NCBI GenBank assembly: GCA_913063125.1
Contig: CAJXZM010000010.1
Span: forward strand, 1 to 62,842
Direction: 5' to 3'
DNA from: an uncultured Gammaproteobacteria bacterium
GTDB taxonomy: Bacteria > Pseudomonadota > Gammaproteobacteria > Pseudomonadales > Ketobacteraceae
DNA length: 62,842 nucleotides
Shown here: positions 27,376 to 36,758 of the stretch, one piece after another
Layout: each line of letters opens with the position of its first letter
Position numbering within the stretch: position 1 is the first letter of the stretch
The notes under the pieces: generated by a model
What the model saw: only the letters and a program-made list of their open reading frames with translations
Told to the model about the DNA's origin: nothing
Database searches by the model: none
Translations under genes and position numbers: made by a program

Positions 27376-29988
27376 TTATTGGATTAGCATTACTGCGCTG
27401 CCAGCCGTTGAGGCGCAAAGGGCCTTAACAATGGTTTGTGTTCGTTCAGCGTTGCAATTACCACTACAATTGGTTAACGGATCCCTACCAGGAACACCGT
27501 CGAGCAATTGATTCAGCGGTGCAGAAAGCTCTGTCAAATTGACATTGGTTTCCACGGAAGCATCAGACATATTGCTTAGCAAGGGGTTGAAAATCAGGTT
27601 ACGTTTTGCGTCGCTATTAAAAGCGATGTTCGGTAGGGCTGTAAAATCAAACCCTGCAAAATAAGTATCTCGTTTAGTGACATCGTCTACTAGGGCGCTG
27701 CAATAGACCATTGCAAGTTGAGCGATCGCCATCTGGTGTGCAGGAACAAAGTCTCGAATAGTTTCACTAACGGGAAGCTGTTGCTGGATTTCACTATAAA
27801 GCGCAGCAATGGTTGATGTGGTTGATGCTACAGTTGTCATTGTTTCCAATGATGCATTGATTTCTTCAAAGGTACGAAGACCTATTTGATCTGGCATTTC
27901 CCCTGGTTCAGGAGTCGAAATCGTAATTGCCGTAGGGTCAGTATATACGCCTGTTTTACCGTTTATTTCACCAAAAGCTAAGAAGAATTGATCAGAGTTT
28001 ACGCCATTTTGTTGATTGAAAATGGTACCTATTGTAGATAGTACTTGGCGATCTTCAGTGACCTCAGGTACTACTAGTTTTTGAAAACCTTGGCCAGTGG
28101 GTTCGATTTTCCCGTTAATGCCTATGCGCACATCGCTAATAGAAAAATTATAGGTACTTTGCGCGGGCTCTTCATCGGTCGTGCATTCTGTAGGTACACC
28201 AACAGCGGCGGCTTGTTTTGTATAAATACGAGCAAAGTAAGGCTGGTTAAATAGATAACTGTAGTTATCGTACTCGGCTGCTTCAAAGACAACAAAACTA
28301 TCCCAGCAGTCTTCAATTTCCACCAGGCTCGATACGTTAAAGAGTAGTAGGAATTTTTGACCAACACCGACCTCAAAGTTTTGTGTTACTTGAGCTGCTG
28401 TTAATGCGCGGTTATGAATTGCAACCATGCGTATAACACCCTGCCAGGCAAAGTCGCTATCTTGTGTTCCAAGCATAAACTGGTATGTGTTAACCCAGTC
28501 ACTTATCGACTCACTTACAGAGGGATCTTCATCTCCTGTGAATTCACCATTTACATAGATTTTCCTGCCTTCTTGGGCGTTGTAAGTAACGACCACATGT
28601 TGAAGAGAAGCTTGTAGACGTTCTGCGTCGTCGTCAGTGGACAATGCGGGGTTGCCTGTGTCATCGCTGGCCTCGCTTCGATGCAAAAAATCATAATTAT
28701 ACAGTGTTTGTCCCAGCATAAAGTTGCGATTATCATCACCGGCCGAATAGTTAATGATACGAGCAGGCCCTTCTTGCGTTACGTTGTTAGGGACAAGCCA
28801 CGCCTCAATGCTGTATTCATTGCTTTCTTGAAGTCGGTTATGGAGTTTTACACTGTCATTACTGGTTGCGAGGGCTCTCCCTCCATTGAGGTTTATGCCC
28901 CAGCCGCCAACCCAACTAACGTCTCCATCAAACTGCAAATCCATTAAAGGTTGAATGCCGCTGGTGTCACGGGAAGCTGCGCCGCTGCCTTCCTTGAATT
29001 CCCATTGAGCAATGACAGCAGATTCATGACGACCTCCAGTGTTGGCTGGAAGGCCATCAATACCTAACTGTAATCCTTTACTTATTTCGAGTTTGTCGTC
29101 TACTACCTGAGGTACTACGTCTGCACTAATTGCCGTAACGCCATCTAATAGCTCTTGTGCATCAGCGCTACAGTCTACAGTCCAACAATTATGACTCTCG
29201 CTGTTTAGACGAACAACAATTCGTGATAAAGCAGAAGATAATGTACGGTCTTCATCCGCTAGGTCAATTTTACTACGTACTGCATCGTAGGAATCTTGAT
29301 CATTAGTGGATGCAAAGAAGGGTGATTGCGCATCTTGTGCTGACTCGACATGGCAGCCTGTACAATTCGCTGTGAGCAGAGCGTGTAATTCGTTATAGCT
29401 ACCAGGGACGGCTTCTGGCAATACCTTAGTGTCATCAACCTCATGAATTTCTGGAGCAACCAACTGTACAACTGCGCTGACATTCCCTAGCGTATCTGAG
29501 GCCCAGTTTGTTATCCATAGCGTCATGTCTGATGCGCATTGTTGTGTTGTGGCACCAGCCCAGCATTGGTGACCACCTGCAAGTTCAGTGACTAGTTTTG
29601 AGGAGGAAGGAGTCTCTAGGTTGACCACCCCTAATGCACTGTTATACGCAAGATTGATATTGTCGGTTCGAGCGAAAGGTGGCGCTCCCGTTGAAGGGGT
29701 GTCGCCATGGCAACTTCCACAGCGGTTTTCGGTAACAACATTCGCCCACACACGTAACATAAATGATTCCACTTCAACGCTAGCGGCTTTCTCTTTTGTA
29801 TCATCTTGGTTGTATGCGGCAACGAGGGTGATTCCGGAATCTTCGGCGTCAGCAATGTTAGGTTCTGGTGCTACGTTTTCACCTGTGCCGCTACTACTTC
29901 CGCAGGCAGATAAAAACATGCTGAATAATGCTATCAGTAGGAAAGATGTTAACGAGCGAACATTTGATTTTACATAGAATTTAGACAT
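27376..29988 (-). CDS. Lipoprotein with two haem-c motifs and a LamG domain
   Basis: This 870-residue lipoprotein has signal and lipobox LSAC with acylated Cys29. Two cytochrome-c-like units follow: CGSCH at 90-94 and CTGCH at 209-213. Each is followed about 50 residues later by a HxCW motif (HQCW at 140, HNCW at 266) and a further Cys, so the units look like tandem duplicates. A concanavalin A-like/LamG domain lies at about 320-545 (AQWEFKEGSG, YSIEAWLVPNN, HVVVTYNAQEGRKIYVNG, VIRMVAIHNRALT). The C-terminal 300 residues are unfamiliar and end with CSGNCNAERTQTIVKALCAS. LamG suggests glycan or surface binding. Haem attachment is predicted from CxxCH only. The neighbours are also exported redox-type proteins. 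Confidence 0.75.
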   Translation of the reverse strand: MSKFYVKSNVRSLTSFLLIALFSMFLSACGSSSGTGENVAPEPNIADAEDSGITLVAAYNQDDTKEKAASVEVESFMLRVWANVVTENRCGSCHGDTPSTGAPPFARTDNINLAYNSALGVVNLETPSSSKLVTELAGGHQCWAGATTQQCASDMTLWITNWASDTLGNVSAVVQLVAPEIHEVDDTKVLPEAVPGSYNELHALLTANCTGCHVESAQDAQSPFFASTNDQDSYDAVRSKIDLADEDRTLSSALSRIVVRLNSESHNCWTVDCSADAQELLDGVTAISADVVPQVVDDKLEISKGLQLGIDGLPANTGGRHESAVIAQWEFKEGSGAASRDTSGIQPLMDLQFDGDVSWVGGWGINLNGGRALATSNDSVKLHNRLQESNEYSIEAWLVPNNVTQEGPARIINYSAGDDNRNFMLGQTLYNYDFLHRSEASDDTGNPALSTDDDAERLQASLQHVVVTYNAQEGRKIYVNGEFTGDEDPSVSESISDWVNTYQFMLGTQDSDFAWQGVIRMVAIHNRALTAAQVTQNFEVGVGQKFLLLFNVSSLVEIEDCWDSFVVFEAAEYDNYSYLFNQPYFARIYTKQAAAVGVPTECTTDEEPAQSTYNFSISDVRIGINGKIEPTGQGFQKLVVPEVTEDRQVLSTIGTIFNQQNGVNSDQFFLAFGEINGKTGVYTDPTAITISTPEPGEMPDQIGLRTFEEINASLETMTTVASTTSTIAALYSEIQQQLPVSETIRDFVPAHQMAIAQLAMVYCSALVDDVTKRDTYFAGFDFTALPNIAFNSDAKRNLIFNPLLSNMSDASVETNVNLTELSAPLNQLLDGVPGRDPLTNCSGNCNAERTQTIVKALCASTAGSAVMLIQ

Positions 29989-29998
29989 GATAATCCCC

Positions 29999-31207
29999 CT
30001 ATTCGCCCATGCAGTATTCGGCAGTGTCTGCGAATACTTGTTTTAGATTATAATTGTGAGTGCCAGTAAAACGCGTCACGAGAGACTCCATTTCTGTCAG
30101 ATCGTCGGCGGTTGTTGGATCTCTCAGGCATACAGTGCTAAAAACCTTTTTAACCTGGCATTGCGCAAAAGCATCACTGTGCGCTAATTCTTGGTTCATG
30201 CCGCTTGCCGTATTTCCTTCACCTGGAAGGTTTTCATCCCATCCGATCCAGCCATTCGGCCCTTCACGCCAGTAATTGGTCCATTGATTATTTGGTGTAA
30301 CGTAGCCGTAGGGGAAATTATTTGCGTTGTTAAAGTATTTAGGTTGAACTGTGCCATCGGTAAATTCAATATGGCCTTCTTCGGTGCCTTCCTCTCCTGA
30401 CCACTCATAATAGGCATAGGCCTGAGCCATTGGATCCATCCCTGAGTGACATCCCATACAGGCGTTCATATAGATACGACTATCACCGCCAGGACTTCTT
30501 GTCACATCTTGGCGTATTCTGTCGGTGGGGCGAGTAGTGTCTTTTAGCTGTTCCATATCGTTACAAAGAAAGTTTAACGTTGTAAAACGGAACATCGCTC
30601 GGTTGGTTCCGGCAACAAAAAAAGCTTTTCCAGCAGCACGAGTGGTTAACACGCCAGAAGTAGCCCCGGCCGGTAATAGGGTGACTTGAGACTGAGCCGA
30701 CATTGCAAATTTGTCATTGTTGGATAAGTCAACGTTTTGGCTTTCCAGTGCGGCATAGTGATCGTTGTTATCGTCAGAATATGCAGGGAGAGAATCTGCA
30801 GCATCTACACCTGTATAAATAATGTCATCATAAAGTACGGTACGAAAATCCCGCTCATCGCGAATGATGCCAATCATAGTTGCTGTAAAATCATTTAGTG
30901 GAGCGAAGACCGTTTGTGCTTCATTCGTCCACGGTGTGTACATGTTTTTTAATGTCACGTTGTAGAAATTTTTGTTATTAAGGGGGACCGCTAGCGCAGC
31001 GGCGCGCCCCTTATCTTCCGTCACAGCATCCATTGCATTAATCATGGCGGTTAATTCTGTTGCTGTTGGTGGTACCCCTGCGATTCGATCATGAATTCGT
31101 TTCGCCTGCTCTTCTACCCCTGCAATTGCAGTGGGAATTACCAGCGTAGCGAGTAGGCCCGCAGAGGCGCATACGATGGTCTTTATTAATTTATTTTGCA
31201 TGCTCAT
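29999..31207 (-). CDS. Exported protein with one CxxCH haem motif (DUF1588-like)
   Basis: This 402-residue protein has a signal peptide of about 29 residues, ending near AIAG. RIHDRIAGVPPTATEL near the start resembles the opening of planctomycete-type cytochrome/DUF1592-family proteins. The CMGCH motif at 250-254, followed by SGMDPMAQAYAYYEWSGEE, resembles the DUF1588 pattern in which a CxxCH is followed by xxDPxGxxxExxD. Four other cysteines occur, including one near the extreme end (YCMGE). It is the first gene of the leftward unit. The gap to the lipoprotein gene is 10 bases, so they are co-transcribed. A periplasmic electron-transfer function is inferred. Confidence 0.65.
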   Translation of the reverse strand: MSMQNKLIKTIVCASAGLLATLVIPTAIAGVEEQAKRIHDRIAGVPPTATELTAMINAMDAVTEDKGRAAALAVPLNNKNFYNVTLKNMYTPWTNEAQTVFAPLNDFTATMIGIIRDERDFRTVLYDDIIYTGVDAADSLPAYSDDNNDHYAALESQNVDLSNNDKFAMSAQSQVTLLPAGATSGVLTTRAAGKAFFVAGTNRAMFRFTTLNFLCNDMEQLKDTTRPTDRIRQDVTRSPGGDSRIYMNACMGCHSGMDPMAQAYAYYEWSGEEGTEEGHIEFTDGTVQPKYFNNANNFPYGYVTPNNQWTNYWREGPNGWIGWDENLPGEGNTASGMNQELAHSDAFAQCQVKKVFSTVCLRDPTTADDLTEMESLVTRFTGTHNYNLKQVFADTAEYCMGE

Positions 31208-31418
31208 AATGAGAGTCCTGCTTTATTGCTAAACCTATTGATTAAGCCTGGGTCAAAGGTTGCTTTTTGTAGAGCCATGGAATCACATTGGTTACACTGC
31301 TTTGTTCTAAAAAAGTTAATTATTAGAACTGGGCAAATGTATTCGTACGTTAGTATCGCATTTGCACTATCTCAGCAATTTGCTGTACTCAACATAAGGT
31401 GCACGCAATAAACATGAC

Positions 31419-31439
31419 ATTGGTTAAGATTCTACCAAT
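31419..31439. promoter_or_regulatory. Candidate operator between divergent exported-protein operons
   Basis: The inverted repeat ATTGGT-N9-ACCAAT is centred in the 311-base divergent region between the two operons at 31207 and 31519. It is a plausible shared operator. No binding protein is encoded nearby, so this rests on symmetry and position. Confidence 0.3.
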
Positions 31440-31518
31440 TGTTAAATAAAGGTTTCGTGATTTTAACCACAGAACTGGCAGGCAATAGTGAGTGATAATC
31501 TGACCTGTGTTGCAAAAA

Positions 31519-34410
31519 ATGAGAAAAATCCCCATGGCGAAGTTATTTTTACAAAATATGGCAGTTTTATTGACGGTATTGGTTGCGTTATCAGGGTGTG
31601 GTGGTGATGGCCCTAATGCTGGAGGTGGCTTAGAGGAAACCGATGCAGTGTTAACGGATATTCCAATTGCTTATATTAAACGCGATGTGATTGCCGCTAT
31701 TGTTGTTCCGGAAGGTGAGGATCAGCCTGACGTTGAGCCCTTTATGAACTTTGAGGCGTATAGAGGTGACTCTGCGGCTGTTTATGTACTAAATCGCTCG
31801 AGCATAACGGGTATTGAGAGAAAGATAACACCTGATGGTGAATATGATGTTCGACAACTATCCGTTAGTTATGATGGTGAAAATTTATTGTTCGCTATGC
31901 GTGGGCCCATGGTGGCTGCTGTTGAAGACGAAGGCACCCCGGTACAACCGGCGTGGGGTATTTGGGAATATACAATTGCAAGCTCCGAATTGGTGCAGTT
32001 AACAGCGGGGGATGCTGTAAATCATATTCATGATATAGATCCAGTATACCTGGCTGATGGGCGTATTATTTTTTCATCTTCTCGACAAAAAACAACGCAG
32101 TCAACATTAGGCGATGAGGGTAAAGTTCAATATCGACACCTAACAGAAGATCGAGATGAGGAAGAAACCGATGCACGAACATTTAATCTACACATACTTG
32201 GTACGGGTAGAAATGAAAATGCAATAAAACAAGTGACGTTTAATCAAAGTCATGATTTTAATCCGGCGATGGCAAGTGATGGGCGTATTATATTTAGTCG
32301 CTGGGATAATCATGGTAATCAAGATAGCGTTAGTTTGTACCGAATGAATCCTGACGGTAGCCAAATAGAATTGTTGTTTGGTCGTGATAGCGAGAATGCT
32401 GGATTAGATCCAGAGCAAGATATTCGTTATACCCGGCCAGTTGCATTAGAGGATGGAAGAGTACTGGCTCAGCTCAAATCCGATAACGATCAAACCCCTC
32501 AGATTCAACTGGCTGCGCTAGACGTAGAGGAATTCGTTGATGTTGGTGTTTCAGTTAACGGAAGTACCGGGGTTGCGGTTGATATGACATTTTTGGGACT
32601 AACACAGACGGTCCCTGAGACGATTGCTCGTGATGGACGCGTCAGTGCTGCGGCGTCAACGAATGATGGGACGGGGCGTTTTATTGTGAGTTGGAGTATT
32701 TGTGAAGTTGTAGATGCTGCGGGTGATGAATTTCTTTGTAACGACTCAAATACGAACTCGGACTTATTTATTGAAGCGACACCCTTTTATGCTTTGGCTA
32801 TGTATGACCCTGCGACAGGTGCGTTGCCTAGAATTCGTTTTGCTCAAGAAGGTATTTATTATACAGATATCGTTGTGGCGCAAGCTCACACTGAGCCTTT
32901 ATTGATAATGGATGGAACGGATGCTGACGAGGATAATATGGGAACGCTGCATATTCGTAGTGTTTATAATTTAGACGGTGTATTTGATGATAGGGGGGCG
33001 ACGGCTGCGTCTACATTGGCTGATATGAAAGACCCTACCGTTGTGTCGGTGGAGGATCGTCCCGCAAGTTTTTTACGAATATCAAAACAAGTACCTGCTT
33101 GGGATGAAGATACGCGAGATATTAGCGGCGCTTCATTTGGTGTTGGTAATGTGATGAATGAGATTGTTGGGTATGCAGAAATTCAACCAGATGGATCGGT
33201 TATTGCCAAAATTCCAGCAGATATAGCCTTTACCTTTAGCATAGTAAATGCGGATGGCGTTCGTATTTCGAATGGAGGTAGGCATAATAATTGGATGCAG
33301 CTTCGCCCGGGAGAGACGTTGACTTGTAATGGTTGTCATGTTCACCAGGGTGCGGAAGATGAAATAGTTCATGGAAGGGCGGCGGGTTTGGACGTTGTCA
33401 ATACAGGTGCATCAAATAATGGAGCTTACCCGAATACAGACCCTGATATGGAAGCATTGCTTGGAGAAACCATGGCGCAAACTCGAGTGAGGCTGAATGC
33501 GACGAAATTAAACTTATCCCCTGATCTTGAGTTTGTTGATGTGTGGGGAGAGGTAGGAAGTAAGACCGCTAGCTTTAGCTATACATATGCGGATTTAGTG
33601 GCGGAACTCACCACGGATGAAGCACCTTATTCTGCACCGGTTAACTTTGCATCTTGTCTCGATGATTGGGTGTCGAATTGCCGGATTGTTATAAATTACG
33701 AGGAGCATATACACCCTATGTGGGGTAAGGATCGCAGAGTAACGAGTCCTGATCTTGATGCGGATGATCCAGATACGGCGCCAGAAATAGTCTTGGAAGA
33801 TAATACTTGTGTGTCTTGCCATAATTATGAGCCTGACCCAGATAACGCTAATGATCCGAGGACGGCAGGGAATTTTAATATATTAGAGTCTCCTGAAAAT
33901 GAAATTCCAGCACAAACGGCTGTTCAACAAGTTTTTTTAGGAGAGGATGCCGATTTACCTGCAACGATTCCGGTAGTAAATGCCGACCGGTATAACTCTT
34001 ATGATCATTTACGAAGGGGCCACCCTAGGGCAATTGTAGAGGGGGGTGTTTTAAGCCGTCAGGTGATTATAGACATAGTGGATGTATTGGATGAAGATGG
34101 GAATCGGACTTTTGAACAAATACCCGTTGTAGATGATAATGGGGATCCAGTGTTAGATGCCGACGGGAACCCTACATTCACTAATGGTGCGGTTATTAGC
34201 GAAGAGCAAGCGAGGGATTTGAGTTTAAATGGTTCAGTTTCGGGGACTGCTAGATCAGGGCGCTTTTTCACTAAAATGAGCCGTGAACCAGTCGCCGATG
34301 AAGTTGATCATCGTGGCTGGTTAACAAATGCTGAGTTAAGGTTGCTCAAAGAATGGTCTGATCTTGGGGGGCGGTATTACAACAACCCATTTGATGCGCC
34401 AGAAGATTAA
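31519..34410 (+). CDS. HzsA-related lipoprotein with beta-propeller and two haem-c motifs
   Basis: This lipoprotein has about 963 residues and a lipobox LSGC (Cys27 from this start). The N-terminal half has PD40/WD-like repeats such as RQLSVSYDGENLLFAMRGP and NPAMASDGRIIFSRWDN, suggesting a beta-propeller. LRPGETLTCNGCH (CxxCH at 603-607) matches a conserved block seen in relatives of the hydrazine synthase alpha subunit. A second CVSCH lies at 764-768. The start is uncertain: TTG 31507, ATG 31519 or ATG 31534 all give a lipoprotein signal, with no strong ribosome binding site. Hydrazine synthesis is not implied, since beta and gamma subunits are absent. It leads a rightward set of envelope genes and diverges from a matching leftward set. 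Confidence 0.75.
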   Translation: MRKIPMAKLFLQNMAVLLTVLVALSGCGGDGPNAGGGLEETDAVLTDIPIAYIKRDVIAAIVVPEGEDQPDVEPFMNFEAYRGDSAAVYVLNRSSITGIERKITPDGEYDVRQLSVSYDGENLLFAMRGPMVAAVEDEGTPVQPAWGIWEYTIASSELVQLTAGDAVNHIHDIDPVYLADGRIIFSSSRQKTTQSTLGDEGKVQYRHLTEDRDEEETDARTFNLHILGTGRNENAIKQVTFNQSHDFNPAMASDGRIIFSRWDNHGNQDSVSLYRMNPDGSQIELLFGRDSENAGLDPEQDIRYTRPVALEDGRVLAQLKSDNDQTPQIQLAALDVEEFVDVGVSVNGSTGVAVDMTFLGLTQTVPETIARDGRVSAAASTNDGTGRFIVSWSICEVVDAAGDEFLCNDSNTNSDLFIEATPFYALAMYDPATGALPRIRFAQEGIYYTDIVVAQAHTEPLLIMDGTDADEDNMGTLHIRSVYNLDGVFDDRGATAASTLADMKDPTVVSVEDRPASFLRISKQVPAWDEDTRDISGASFGVGNVMNEIVGYAEIQPDGSVIAKIPADIAFTFSIVNADGVRISNGGRHNNWMQLRPGETLTCNGCHVHQGAEDEIVHGRAAGLDVVNTGASNNGAYPNTDPDMEALLGETMAQTRVRLNATKLNLSPDLEFVDVWGEVGSKTASFSYTYADLVAELTTDEAPYSAPVNFASCLDDWVSNCRIVINYEEHIHPMWGKDRRVTSPDLDADDPDTAPEIVLEDNTCVSCHNYEPDPDNANDPRTAGNFNILESPENEIPAQTAVQQVFLGEDADLPATIPVVNADRYNSYDHLRRGHPRAIVEGGVLSRQVIIDIVDVLDEDGNRTFEQIPVVDDNGDPVLDADGNPTFTNGAVISEEQARDLSLNGSVSGTARSGRFFTKMSREPVADEVDHRGWLTNAELRLLKEWSDLGGRYYNNPFDAPED

Positions 34411-34474
34411 TCGGATCATTATAGGGGGTCAAGGCTGTGACCTGTTATGCAGTAAGCTATGATTTCACTTGCGA

Positions 34475-34507
34475 GTCACAAGGTATGGCCGTAACATGCC
34501 TTGTGAC
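34475..34507. repeat. Hairpin between the HzsA-like gene and the barrel genes
   Basis: Imperfect arms GTCACAAGGTATG / CATGCCTTGTGAC (12 of 13 pairs) enclose a seven-base loop. No T run follows, so it could be an mRNA-stability hairpin, an attenuator or a weak terminator. Confidence 0.5.
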
Positions 34508-34563
34508 ATACAATAACGATAAAAATGATTCCTAAAACTCCATAATTTAGAAGCCTATTTATT

Positions 34564-35325
34564 TTGCAGCCAAAATTCGAATTAATCAGGTTGTTTCGAA
34601 CCTTAACTGCTCTTTGCCTGTGTTTATGTATTAATCAGGCTTGGGCCAAAGGTATTGCTCCTTCCACACAAATTGAAGATCCTTATGTTGATCTTCGAAC
34701 TGGCCCGGGTCGCGGCTATCCTATTTTTTATGTCAGTGAGCGTGGGGATTGGGTGCAGGTACTGATCCGCAAGACAGACTGGTTCAAAGTTCGTACTCCG
34801 AGGGGTGTTGAAGGTTGGGTGCATAAACGTCAACTTAAGAAAACCCTCAATTCTCAAGGTGACAGGGTTGCTATCACCGATCCATCTTTTGATGATTTCT
34901 CCAGCCGATTTGGTGAAGTAGGTGTCATGCTGGGGGATTATGAAGGTTCAACTTTTATATCTGCCTTTGTTGGCAAGTCGTTGACGGAAAATCTGTCTGT
35001 TGAATTTGAGGCAGGATTGGCAATTGGTGACCTATCAAGTGGCACTATCTACAATTTAAGTATTTTGAATCAACCTTTTCCGTTATGGCGCGTGTCCCCT
35101 TATCTCATGTTAAGTGCAGGCAGGCTAGAAATAGACGCAAACAGTTCATTGGTTCAGACAGAAGATAGTAATCACAAAACCGTAGGTATGGGAGTAGGGA
35201 CTAAAATTCATTTGAGCCGGCAATTTATGATCCGTTTAGAATATAAAAAAGGCGTAATTTTAACCAGTGGAAGTAGCAACCAAGAGATTGAAGAATGGAA
35301 AGCCGGATTAGCCGTATTTTTCTAA
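34564..35325 (+). CDS. Exported SH3b-domain protein with C-terminal beta-barrel-like region
   Basis: This 253-residue protein has a signal peptide ending near QAWAKG. A bacterial SH3 domain (about 35-95) includes YVDLRTGPGRGYPIFYVSERGDWVQVL and GVEGWVHKRQL. A C-terminal region of alternating hydrophobic strands ends IEEWKAGLAVFF, a terminal-Phe style typical of outer-membrane barrels. It starts with TTG, with no ATG in the N-terminal region. The last 31 bases overlap the next gene, which encodes another barrel-like protein. SH3b plus barrel fusions are found in clusters with TlpA, DUF4266 and DUF3570 proteins, as here. Function is unknown. Confidence 0.72.
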   Translation: MQPKFELIRLFRTLTALCLCLCINQAWAKGIAPSTQIEDPYVDLRTGPGRGYPIFYVSERGDWVQVLIRKTDWFKVRTPRGVEGWVHKRQLKKTLNSQGDRVAITDPSFDDFSSRFGEVGVMLGDYEGSTFISAFVGKSLTENLSVEFEAGLAIGDLSSGTIYNLSILNQPFPLWRVSPYLMLSAGRLEIDANSSLVQTEDSNHKTVGMGVGTKIHLSRQFMIRLEYKKGVILTSGSSNQEIEEWKAGLAVFF

Positions 35326-35942
35326 AAGTAACCGTGAGCCTTATGCTTGCGGGTTCAGGGGTAAGTATTGCTGCTGAAAAAACGGAGCAGCTTGGCGCTG
35401 CACCGATCATAGAACCCTTTGTGGTTCGAGCTGATTTAGATGAGTCTGATATTAATACTGAGAACTTTGAAATAGGTGCTTATATTGGACAAATTAGTAT
35501 GGAAGAGGTGGGAACCTCCGTTCTATTCGGTGTAAGTGCCACTTTTCATGCGACAGAGGATTTGTTCATTGAGGCGAATTATGCTGTTACAACGATGGAT
35601 CAAGTTGACAATCCATTGACGCGTCAAAACCCATTTAGCGATGACAGCGTTACGATGTATAACCTTTCTTTAGGGTTAAATGTACTTCCAGGTGAAGTGT
35701 TTCTTGGTAAGGAGTGGGCATTTAATTCTGCCTTATATGTGATTGGCGGAGCAGGTATCACTGAATTTGATGGTGATGATGAATTTACCGTGAATGTTGG
35801 TGTGGGGTATCGAATGATTTTGACCGACTGGATGGCATTTCATTTTGACTTTAGGGATCATATATTCACTAGAGCTATATTGGGCACCGAAAGCAAAAGC
35901 CAAAATTTTGATTTTCACACAGGTGTAACATTCTTTTTCTGA
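35295..35942 (+). CDS. Outer-membrane beta-barrel-type protein
   Basis: This 215-residue protein has a signal peptide (about 1-29, ending VSIAAE). The remainder shows alternating-residue strands: EIGAYIGQISMEEVG, GTSVLFGVSATFHATEDLFIEANYAVTTM, VNVGVGYRMILTDWMAFHFDFRDHIF, and a terminal FHTGVTFFF that fits the Phe-ending signal for BAM insertion. It is likely an eight-stranded outer-membrane barrel. Its start overlaps the previous gene by 31 bases, so translation is coupled. The TlpA-like gene starts 13 bases after its stop. Confidence 0.75.
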   Translation: MESRISRIFLKVTVSLMLAGSGVSIAAEKTEQLGAAPIIEPFVVRADLDESDINTENFEIGAYIGQISMEEVGTSVLFGVSATFHATEDLFIEANYAVTTMDQVDNPLTRQNPFSDDSVTMYNLSLGLNVLPGEVFLGKEWAFNSALYVIGGAGITEFDGDDEFTVNVGVGYRMILTDWMAFHFDFRDHIFTRAILGTESKSQNFDFHTGVTFFF

Positions 35943-35955
35943 GGGTTTAATTGAA

Positions 35956-36495
35956 ATGATAAATAGTATCGTGCAGAAAAACAGTAGCGACCTAACGACA
36001 ATCTTGAAGCGCTTTTTAGTCGTGCTGTGTGTTCTGCTGCTTTCATCTTTGGCGCAGGCAAAAGATGTTCCATTAACGGGTAAGGCGTCAGATTTCACCC
36101 TTCCTAGTAATCAAGGCAAACCATTAAAGTTATCAGACTTTCGTGGTGATGTGGTGATGTTGAATTTCTGGGCATCTTGGTGTGCTCCGTGCCGTCAAGA
36201 AATGCCAATATTGGACGATCTACAGAAACGTTTCAAAAAGGTTGGTTTTACGGTGTTAGGCGTGAATATTGATGAAGATGTCTCTGATGCAAAAAATTTG
36301 CTTAAAGAGATTTCCGTTTCGTTCCCTGTGGTATTTGATAGCAAAAGTAAGGTCAGTGAGACTTACCAATTGGATTCTATGCCTACAACGGTCATGATCG
36401 ATAGAAAGGGTAATAAACGTTTTTTACACCGAGGTTATAAGCCTGGTTTTGAAGTGGATTACGAAAAGCAGATTCGACAGTTGTTAAGAGAATAA
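35956..36495 (+). CDS. TlpA-like thioredoxin-fold protein
   Basis: This 179-residue periplasmic protein has an N-terminal hydrophobic signal (about 18-36) ending AQAKD. The thioredoxin-like domain has the redox site WASWCAPCRQEMP, cis-Pro region SMPTTVMIDRKG and the typical AdhP-like start ASDFTLPSNQGKPLKLSDFRGDVVMLNFW. It should act as a thiol-disulfide reductant or isomerase, as ResA/TlpA/CcmG do for cytochrome haem-binding cysteines. It is placed among genes for CxxCH proteins and a Cys-rich lipoprotein. Its substrates are plausibly those, which is inference. Confidence 0.85.
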   Translation: MINSIVQKNSSDLTTILKRFLVVLCVLLLSSLAQAKDVPLTGKASDFTLPSNQGKPLKLSDFRGDVVMLNFWASWCAPCRQEMPILDDLQKRFKKVGFTVLGVNIDEDVSDAKNLLKEISVSFPVVFDSKSKVSETYQLDSMPTTVMIDRKGNKRFLHRGYKPGFEVDYEKQIRQLLRE

Positions 36496-36521
36496 TTGAT
36501 AGAATAGCTGAGAGAGAAACC

Positions 36522-36758
36522 ATGAAACGTTTGAGTGTAGGGTTACTTATTAGTCTTTTTTTCCTGTCTTTAATGTCGGTCTCTGGGTGCTCCATAAAAC
36601 CTTGGGTTAAGCCTTATGAGCGAACGAATTTAGCCGACCCGATTATGCGCTTCGGGCGTGATCCTGTTGCAGAAACGTATATGCATCATGTCTATCAGGC
36701 GAGAGAAGGTGCTAAAGGGTCAGAAGGCGGCGCTGGCGGCGGGTGTGGTTGTAACTAA
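36522..36758 (+). CDS. DUF4266 lipoprotein with Gly/Cys-rich tail
   Basis: This 78-residue lipoprotein has a lipobox VSGC (Cys23). The mature part has KPWVKPYERTNLADPIMRF and HHVYQAREGAKGSEGG, and ends GGAGGGCGCN. The tail with CGC after a Gly run is a feature I associate with DUF4266 proteins generally. Its role is unknown. The short size, membrane anchor and vicinal-type cysteines suggest metal binding, a redox function or a post-translational modification, none of which is shown. The stop overlaps the ATG of the DUF3570 gene by one base (TAATG). Confidence 0.78.
   Translation: MKRLSVGLLISLFFLSLMSVSGCSIKPWVKPYERTNLADPIMRFGRDPVAETYMHHVYQAREGAKGSEGGAGGGCGCN

Noticed and set aside
31519..34410. 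Hydrazine synthesis (anammox) as the function of the HzsA-like protein
   Set aside because: Beta and gamma subunits and hydrazine dehydrogenase are absent, and the organism looks like an ordinary heterotrophic gammaproteobacterium.
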